Positions 57,211 through 64,000 of a stretch of DNA of 64,000 nucleotides are shown here, one piece after another; position 1 is the stretch's first letter, and each line of letters begins with the position of its first letter. Under the pieces are notes generated by a model, which saw only the letters and a list, made by a program, of their open reading frames with translations, did no database searches and was not told the DNA's origin. The translations under genes and the position numbers were made by a program. Origin of the DNA: Nymphaea colorata (lineage: Eukaryota; Streptophyta; Magnoliopsida; Nymphaeales; Nymphaeaceae); assembly GCF_008831285.2 (NCBI RefSeq), contig NC_045144.1, positions 11,383,672-11,447,671 on the forward strand, given 5' to 3'.

Positions 57211-57329
57211 CCCTCAAGGTTGAGATATGAGCATCATCTTCTTCAGGTCCACCATCGAAAGGTTCTGAACTATGTCACCAAGGTGCGGATGCCCGCGTGG
57301 CACATCTCAAAAATTTTAGGTGCGATGAG

Positions 57330-57371
57330 AGTATTTATTATTATTATTATTAATTTATAATAATAATAATA
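57330..57371. repeat. ATT/TAA microsatellite
   Basis: TATTATTATTATTATTAATT followed by its mirror TAATAATAATAA makes a small palindromic AT-rich repeat. Confidence 0.9.
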
Positions 57372-58240
57372 TACATATGATATACATGAAAAAAAGAAAT
57401 AAGGGAATAAATATTCACTTCATCAATATAAAACAAAAGAAATAAGAAATAGCAGTGAGGATGCTCGATAATTTTTCTCAATGTAGCATAAGTGAAACTA
57501 GTACTCTGGCCTAAAGAATTAAACAAAAGCTAACGAACATAGTCTGGCAAGAAAAAAACAAGTGGCGGTCTCATTAACACATTTTAAGAGCTAACAAATA
57601 CTACTCTGTCTTAAAGAATTAAACAGAAGCTAGATGTTCACATAAGCCAAGTATATATACATAGCTATGCTGCCTGCGGCAGAGAGAGATGAGACAGAAC
57701 AAAGAGAAATCAAAATCGGAGCGCGATATCAAAATCAAACAATAACAAGACGAAAACGGAGAGACACGATCGATCAGGAGATGGAGACACACTGCTGCAA
57801 AGAGTGAGAGAGAGAGTTGATCGGAGATGGAGAGAGAGCAGCAGATGGAGAGACATGATCAATCAACAGATGGAGAAAGAGCAGTAAGCAAAGAGACAAG
57901 TATGTGTTTGTCTAAATTGGAGAGAGAGCAGCGGATGCCGGACGGAGATGATGCCGCCAGTGGAGGTAGAAATCTGTGGGAGCAGCTGACGCCAGTCGCC
58001 GAATGAAGAGGAAGCTGCCGGTGGAAGAGATGATTGCAGCGGAGACAGAGAGAGAGACAGAGCAGCGACAAGTGGGGAACGAAGTCTCGTGCCCTTTCGA
58101 TTTGTTTAAAAACAAAAACAAAAAAAGAAACCCCAAAAAATGGACCAAAATGGACCTGGTGAGGTTTGACCGCACCCAACTCGCGTTTGACGCAAGTCGG
58201 GTGCACGTCCAGAAAGGACTATTTTAGTCAAACGCACCCG
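57372..58240. other. no recognised gene
   Basis: A segment ACTCTG(G/T)C(C/T)TAAAGAATTAAAC occurs twice about 110 bases apart (57500 and 57613), so there is a small tandem duplication. Then come purine-rich GAGAGA sequence and a pair of opposed GTTTGACGCAAGTCGGGTGC-like segments (58180-58260). The frames of 110-115 codons here are compositional. Confidence 0.45.
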
Positions 58241-58518
58241 ACTCACCTTTGAGTTGTGCAGTTGTGAAAAACACACCCTGGTGACTTAGGTTCTGAATCA
58301 ATCATTGGTTGTAAGTGAACTCCCGTTTCTGAAAGAGCATCATAGGTCAGTTTCTTACAGAGAAACTTTTCGACCATCAAATGCATCTGCCTGTAGTTTG
58401 CTATTATCGTCTCCACATCTTGTTCATGCCTTTTGTTGTTTGGTAAATCCTTGTTGATGATATCTCCATCTTCTCCAATTGAGCATCTACAATGTTTGCC
58501 GACTGCACCCTCAGAACC
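58241..58518 (-). pseudogene. internal start of a minus-strand LTR element
   Basis: Adjoins the primer site at 58519-58531. A minus-strand frame reads GEDGDIINKDLPNNKRH and then MVEKFLCKKLTYDALSETG, without a motif that I can assign. It is probably leader or gag of the element whose 5' LTR is at 58534-58764. Confidence 0.4.
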
Positions 58519-58531
58519 GGCTTTGATACCA
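58519..58531 (-). promoter_or_regulatory. primer binding site
   Basis: Minus strand TGGTATCAAAGCC, two bases from the LTR; initiator-Met tRNA type with one change. Confidence 0.9.
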
Positions 58532-58533
58532 TT

Positions 58534-58764
58534 TGTTAGCCACCGACCAACAAGCTGCTTACAAGAGCAAGGCACATAAAAACCTCAAAAGTTCAAAACA
58601 ACTCACCCACATAGACCCTAATCCCCGATTAAGGTTCTCTTGTCCTAGAAGAAATGACTTCCAATTACCAGATGCCTCCCTACTAAGACCTTCGGCCTAT
58701 TTATAGCCTTATTTGGGTCTGACCCAAATGGATCCAATCCAAATCACATAAGAGATTACTAACA
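58534..58764 (-). repeat. 5' LTR of a minus-strand element, 231 bp
   Basis: The ends TGTTAG and CTAACA form the inverted terminal repeat expected of an LTR. On the minus strand TATAAATAGG lies at 58696-58705. It abuts copia RNase H sequence at 58765, so this element appears inserted in a plus-strand copia. Confidence 0.85.
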
Positions 58765-59074
58765 CATTATCTACAACTGAATCTGAATATAAAGCTATGG
58801 CTCAATATACAGCTGAAATAATCTGGATAAGGGAGCTACTAGACGAAATTAGAATTCTAGTCCACAACTGAACGAGATTGATTTGTGATAATGTGAGTGC
58901 AATTCACATTGTCATTTACAAGGAGGGCTTATGAAGAAGGATTCTCTTGAGCATGTAAAGACTGAAGACCAAGTTGCTGATATATTTACAAAATGCTTAC
59001 CACCTTCCAAATTTAGAATACCTATTGACAAACTTGGAATGATATTTCTTAATCATGCCAAGTTTGAGGGGGAG
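58765..59074 (+). pseudogene. copia RNase H, 3' end of pol
   Basis: Begins in frame with STTESEYKAMAQYTAEIIW, then IRELLDEI, stop, LICDNVSAIHI and, with frame breaks, VKTEDQVADIFTKCLP-like sequence. This is the end of copia pol. It is followed by the polypurine tract GAGGGGGAG at 59066-59074. Upstream parts are beyond the inserted LTR and not visible in the window. Confidence 0.85.
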
Positions 59075-59284
59075 TGTTAAAGTATACAGTTTCTTTAGTC
59101 ACTTAAGTTGGTGAAAGCCCTTATGTGTTCAACTTATGTTTTAAGGTCTAATTGTTATAACCTGCATAAGTGAAAGACATGATAGTCTTTCACTGTACTT
59201 CTAAGTGAGCCTTAAAGTAGGGCATCAAGCCCTTTAGTGAGTTACGATAGTTTTATGAAGTAGCAGCCAATGGGAGACTGTAGC
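59075..59284 (+). repeat. 3' LTR of that copia, truncated
   Basis: Starts TGTTAAAGTATACAG directly after the polypurine tract and is cut at 59284 by the Tekay LTR beginning TGTCACACCCC. Confidence 0.8.
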
Positions 59285-61106
59285 TGTCACACCCCAACCC
59301 TTTGACCCTCAAATAACTTTTTTTTGGTTAAAACATAGAAAATTGAGGTGCGACGACACAACGATTTAAAAGGAAAGGAGCTATGCAAATCAAAGACAGT
59401 GGGACAACTTTTCATTATATGATAAATTCAGTTCATACAAAAATCACATCATGTTTCTCAATAATACATATGACAAAAATACCCCAAAATCACAACATTT
59501 GATGCCTAACAAAAACAAGACATCAATAAGAACACAACATGATGCGCCGACACTACGATAGACCCAAAATATCCCTAGTAGGATGTGAGTTGAGCCATCT
59601 GATCAACCTGTTGCCCCGAGTCCACCAAAACCTGGAAAAGAAAAACAACAGAAGACTTAGCCTTCGTAGTATGACAACATACCAGATAAATCTCTAACCC
59701 TCTAAGGTAAGGGCTCAAATCTGGGATATAGCAAATATGAAAAGTCCAAAACAAAAAATGTCATGATAGGATCATGTAGTCACATGACTTGTCATGGATG
59801 ACTTGTCATGGAATCCCCTCACATATACCATGACATGTAAAGGCCACTCAATGGCCACAAATAACACGTTCAATAGTCACATGCACTTCATGCATATTCA
59901 CATCTTTCACATTCACTTCGTTCACATTCTTTTCATTTACATTAGCTTTAGTGAATTGACAGTTCCTGTGGCTGCAAACACAGACACGTGCACACCACAG
60001 GTGACCTACAGTCGGGAGACAACCCTTGTGGTAGCCCGAAACGATATGGATCCATTCACGCTGTAGCGGTAGATCCCTCGTCCATGGATGTGTGAATTCC
60101 AAGGAGAGTTACTCAGTCTTCCCTAAGACACCCAAGTTGGGAAGGAGGAAGCCCAATGCTCCAAGCACATCACACAACGATATCCTGGGACCTTGCACCG
60201 CCTGCGTTCCGAGCAAGCGAGACCAATGGCGAAGACAGGACATCTCCCAAACACATTGCCACAATCCACTGGCTTCTCATCTATTAATCTTTCTTACTTA
60301 TCATTATGATAGCACATTCACAATATGAGCGACTAGGACATGAGGTTGGTTCACTTCACAAGTGCACCAATACCTCCAAACGCCTCCACACGAGGGCTAC
60401 ACATATAGTCAACATTTTTAGCTAGCTGTCATAACATTTCTGGTACAACTACCATTCAATTTCATTCATTTGCATCATGCCCACAACAATGCATATATAA
60501 CATATTACAACATTCACATTATCAAACACATCAATCACATCTTTCAAAACTTAGCCGAACCACGGAGAGTAATCTTGATCCGTGTTTGGCTCGTAGCTGT
60601 CCTATGCAATTATCATTCTAGGATGCTTTCTAATGCACAATCAGGGTCGAGGAGATATTCGACTCGATACCCCACCTCATCTGTCATAAGCAGTTATCAT
60701 TGCTAGCATGCACATGCAATTGCGTAGTAATTTTAAAAACAAAATCAATCACATAATCGTTCAATCACGTGCACACATTCATGTAGTAATAACCACTTAT
60801 AACACATACATCAATCACAAACACAACATAGGATCCTACGATCCTGAGAAACATGCACTCTACATTTGGTCCCCAGGCAGGGATTTGCCTAGAATGTTGC
60901 CATACCTGTCATGCATCAACAAAACTCCCAAAACACCTCAAGCTTTGAATCTTGTCGCTCAAGGTCTACTCGACATGCCCGGTGTACCTGCAAACATAAG
61001 CAAGTGATAAGTTCTTAACTCGCTTCGCTTTACAATGTATACAAGTATGAAATATAATCATTGAAGCATAGGTCATCGTCTCAAGAGGGTGTCGACAGGC
61101 AGTATC
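59285..61106 (-). repeat. Tekay LTR, interrupted
   Basis: Begins TGTCACACCCCAACCC and follows the family block order (CCTCTAAGGTAAGGGCTC, GTGAATTGACAGTTCC, GGATCCATTCACGCTG, CTCGACTCGATACCCC, CCCCAGGCAGGGATTTGCC) to GTCGACAGGCAGTATC. There another LTR starts in mid-LTR. The remaining third must lie beyond the window. Confidence 0.88.
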
Positions 61107-64000
61107 TGTCACACTCCAACCTTTTGACCTTCAAATAAAATTTGTTTTTTTTTCTTAAACATAAAGCATCAAGGTGCGATGATAAAACGATTCAAAAGAA
61201 AATGAGCCATGCAATTTCGAACAAGCCAGGAAAATCCCTAACCCTCTACAGTGAGGGCTCAAATGTGGGATATAATAATTTCGAAAACAATCACTATCAT
61301 GTCATGATGGGGCATACTTTTCCCTGACTTGCCGTGACAGCCTCTCACATATACCACGATATGTAAAAGCCACTTGATGGCCACCATAGCACATGCACAA
61401 ATCACATGCAACTCATGCATAAACCTATCATTCTTATTCACTTCATTCACACCACAATATGTAAAGGCCACCTAATGGCCAAACTCAACATAATTCATAA
61501 TCGCATTAACTTCATGCATATTCACTACATTCACATACACTCCATTCATATTCACAATCACATTTTTCTCATTTACTTTAACTACAAAACAATTCTCTAT
61601 CATGTTGTAGTAGGGCACACAGTCACATAACTTGTCAAGAAACCCCTCACATATACCACAACATGCAAATGTCATAATATCACGTTCAATAGTCACACGC
61701 AATTCAAGCATATCACATCATTCATTTCACTTCTTTCATTTACATTAACTTTAGTGAATTGACAGTTCATGTGGGTGCAAACACAGACACTTGCACACCG
61801 CAGGCGGCCTACAGCCGAGAGACAGCCCCCCGTGGTGGCCCATAACAATATGGATCCATTCTCGCTGCAGCGGTAGAGCACTCATCCATAGGTGTGTGAA
61901 TTCCAAGGAGAGATACTCAGCCTTCCCTAGGACACCCAGGTTGGGAAGACAGTAGCCCAATGCTCCAAATCACACAACAGTACCCTAGGGCCTTGCACCA
62001 CTTGCGCTCCGAACAGGCGAGACCAGTGGCGAAGGCAGGACAACTCCCAAACACATATCCACATCCCACTGGCCTCTCATCTATTCTTTCATTATTATCA
62101 TTATAATGCACATTAACAAAAAGACTGGCTAGTTCATGAGGTTGGTTCACTTTACAAGTGCACTCTGCCTCCAATTGCCTCCACACGATGGCCACACATA
62201 ACATTAACAGTCTTAGCTAGCCGTCATAACAATATGGGTACATCTACCATCTAATCTCATTCAATTGCATCATTGCCCACGACAATACATATGAAACAAA
62301 TCACCAAATTCACATTCATAAAAATTCACATCTTATCAAAGACATCAATCACATCTTTAAAAAGTTAGCCAAATCCCGGAGAGTAGTCTCGATCCGTGAT
62401 AGCTCGTAGCTGTCCTATGTAATTATCATTCTATGATGCTCTTTAATGCACAATCGGGGTTGAGGAGACACTCGACTCGATACCCCATCTCATCTGTCCT
62501 AAGCCGTTATCAATTGTTACATGAACATGCTAATGCGTAACAATTTTTAAAACAAGCTTCTAATAGCTTTCCAAAACAAAACTTGTCACATGACAAATCA
62601 TTCACAAAATGATTGGCTAGCTCATGAGGTTGGTCCATTTCACGAGTGCACTCACATTTCCAATTGCCTCCACACGAGGGCTATACACTTCATTAACAGT
62701 CTTAGCTAGCTATCATAAGTCATAACAATACGGGTACAACTACCCTTCAATTCATTCAATTGCATTATTGCCCACGGCAATGCATATGCAACAAATCACA
62801 ACATTCACAATCACACACATCAGTCACATCTTTCAAAACTTCGCCAAACCACTGAGAGTAGTCTCGATTCATGATTGACTCGTAGTTGTCCTAGGCAATT
62901 ATCATTCTATGATACTTTCTAATGCATGATTGGGGTCGATGAGATACTCGACTCGATACCCCACCTCATCTGTCCTAAGCAGTTATCAATTCTAGCATGT
63001 ACATGCAAATGTGTAACAGTTTTCAAAACCAGCTTCTAATGGCTTTTCAAAACAAAGCTTATCACATATCAATCATTCGCATGCGTACATACATTCACTC
63101 ACAAAACAATCATTCAATCACATCACAATCCTAGGATTCAACGATCCTAGGAACACACATTCTCAAGTTGGCCCCAGGCAGGGATTTGCCTGGAATGCCG
63201 CCATACCTGTTGCGCGTCCACAAAACAATTCAAAACACCTCAAGCTACAAACCGCATTGCTCAAGGTCTACTTGACGTGCTCGGTGTACCTACAAATACA
63301 GTCAAACGATAAGTTCTCTATTCGGATTGCTTTTCAATTAATACAAATCTGATAATACAATCATTGAGGCATGTCATCGCCTCAAAAGGGTGTCGACGAG
63401 TAGTATCGACTCACAAAACCCTCCAATAGGCCTCTACCCCAAAACATTGAGGTTGTGACCAAACATCTAAACTCAAAGTTTCGATCAACCTATCACTAAC
63501 ACACTTCTCATTAGCTTTCTTTAGTTGTGGTGTCTACCCAATAATACACCCAACTTACATGCTCTTTCCCAACCAACAACGCAAAACGCTCAATGAAAAA
63601 AGCATGCGCCACGTGCTCACTAAAACGATTCTAAATCTTCTCCACCCCATCAAATCTCTACCATGTTTCTAAATAGCTTTGAGAATCACTTATCATGCTA
63701 AAAAGATCGTTATAAGTATGGGTCATCGCCTCTCCAAAACCATCATAGACTATCCCTAAAAAGCAAAGTCGCTAACATACATCCGAAATCATCAATTCTT
63801 AATTCCAGCATGCTCAAACAATAATTATACATGCTCCAACAGAAAATATACAACAATCTAGGCTTGATTAGGCCTTGCTCACCCTAATTTCAAAGTCTTA
63901 GCTGCTGCAGTCCTCCCGACAACCACCTCACGAGTTCGAGAGATCCTCCAATGGCTAAAATCCTTCAACGCCGCCACCACCAACACATTCTAGTCACTGT
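61107..64000 (-). repeat. Tekay LTR inserted in the previous LTR, internally rearranged
   Basis: Starts TGTCACACTCC at 61107. The region 61220-61690 has three degenerate copies of the ACCACAATATGTAAAGGCCAC block, where other LTRs have one. A further 488-bp duplication follows at 62118-63080. The LTR continues to the window edge with the CACCACCAACACA block that lies just before the purine-rich tract in other copies. Confidence 0.88.
62118..63080 (-). repeat. 488-bp tandem duplication inside the Tekay LTR
   Basis: The segment from GACTGGCTAGTTCATGAGG to the AAAACTTGTCACAT block (62118-62605) is repeated at 62606-63080 with many base differences. The duplication is therefore not recent. Confidence 0.88.

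Noticed and set aside
57859-58227. A 115-codon minus-strand protein and an 83-codon plus-strand protein
   Set aside because: Both overlap a purine-rich stretch on opposite strands, have no motif, and lie in apparent element debris.
1-64000. A CRISPR array or bacterial-type operon
   Set aside because: The repeats are LTRs, minisatellites and microsatellites; signals are plant nuclear (introns, LTR elements, hAT), with no direct repeats of fixed spacer length.

Overview
The window is plant nuclear DNA, from a flowering plant. The evidence is the LTR-retrotransposon lineages present (Ty3/gypsy chromovirus of Tekay/Del type and several Ty1/copia lineages), tRNA-iMet-type primer sites (TGGTATCAGAGC), plant hAT transposons with BED finger and DUF659-like domains, and two exons of a plant-type SAC-domain phosphoinositide phosphatase. 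The species cannot be told from the sequence. The window is a gene-poor nest of mobile elements of different ages. I see no rRNA, tRNA or CRISPR, and only one intact long coding region.

Layout. 1-1270 is the end of a long Tekay-type LTR on the minus strand. 1271-5512 has no recognised gene but holds a (TA)36 microsatellite and a hairpin. 5513-29206 holds three decayed Tekay copies in alternating orientation: A (minus, 5513-12587), C (plus, 12588-22094) and D (minus, 22095-29206). The 5' halves of C and D form an inverted repeat with about 5.9-kb arms and share several inactivating lesions. The LTRs of this family are about 3.0-3.2 kb, begin TGTAACAC and end GGTGTGACA. 29207-34240 holds two MITE-like elements and the SAC-phosphatase pseudogene fragment, whose intron carries a non-autonomous hAT element. 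34243-36470 is a patchwork of copia and gypsy debris.

36480-45256 is a decayed plus-strand copia. It is split by a young, apparently complete 5.25-kb copia on the minus strand (39117-44367) with identical 165-bp LTRs, a 5-bp target duplication AAAAG and a 1401-codon gag-pol. 45257-48340 is a broken autonomous-type hAT element of the same family as the intronic one. 48341-50175 and 56245-57210 are unrecognised coding-like sequence, now split by a solo Tekay LTR (50176-56244, target duplication GGCAT). That solo LTR is itself interrupted by a strangely rearranged copia (52428-55440, target duplication ATAGG) whose pol segment is inverted relative to its LTR. 57372-59284 holds fragments of two more LTR elements. 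59285-64000 is one Tekay LTR inserted in another.

The order of events can partly be read from the nesting. The LTR and hAT lesions are old, the solo LTR and its rearranged copia are intermediate, and the copia at 39117-44367 is the youngest. Only that copia looks able to encode a complete set of retrotransposition proteins. Percent similarities given here were judged by eye; boundaries without target duplications are good to about 10-20 bases.
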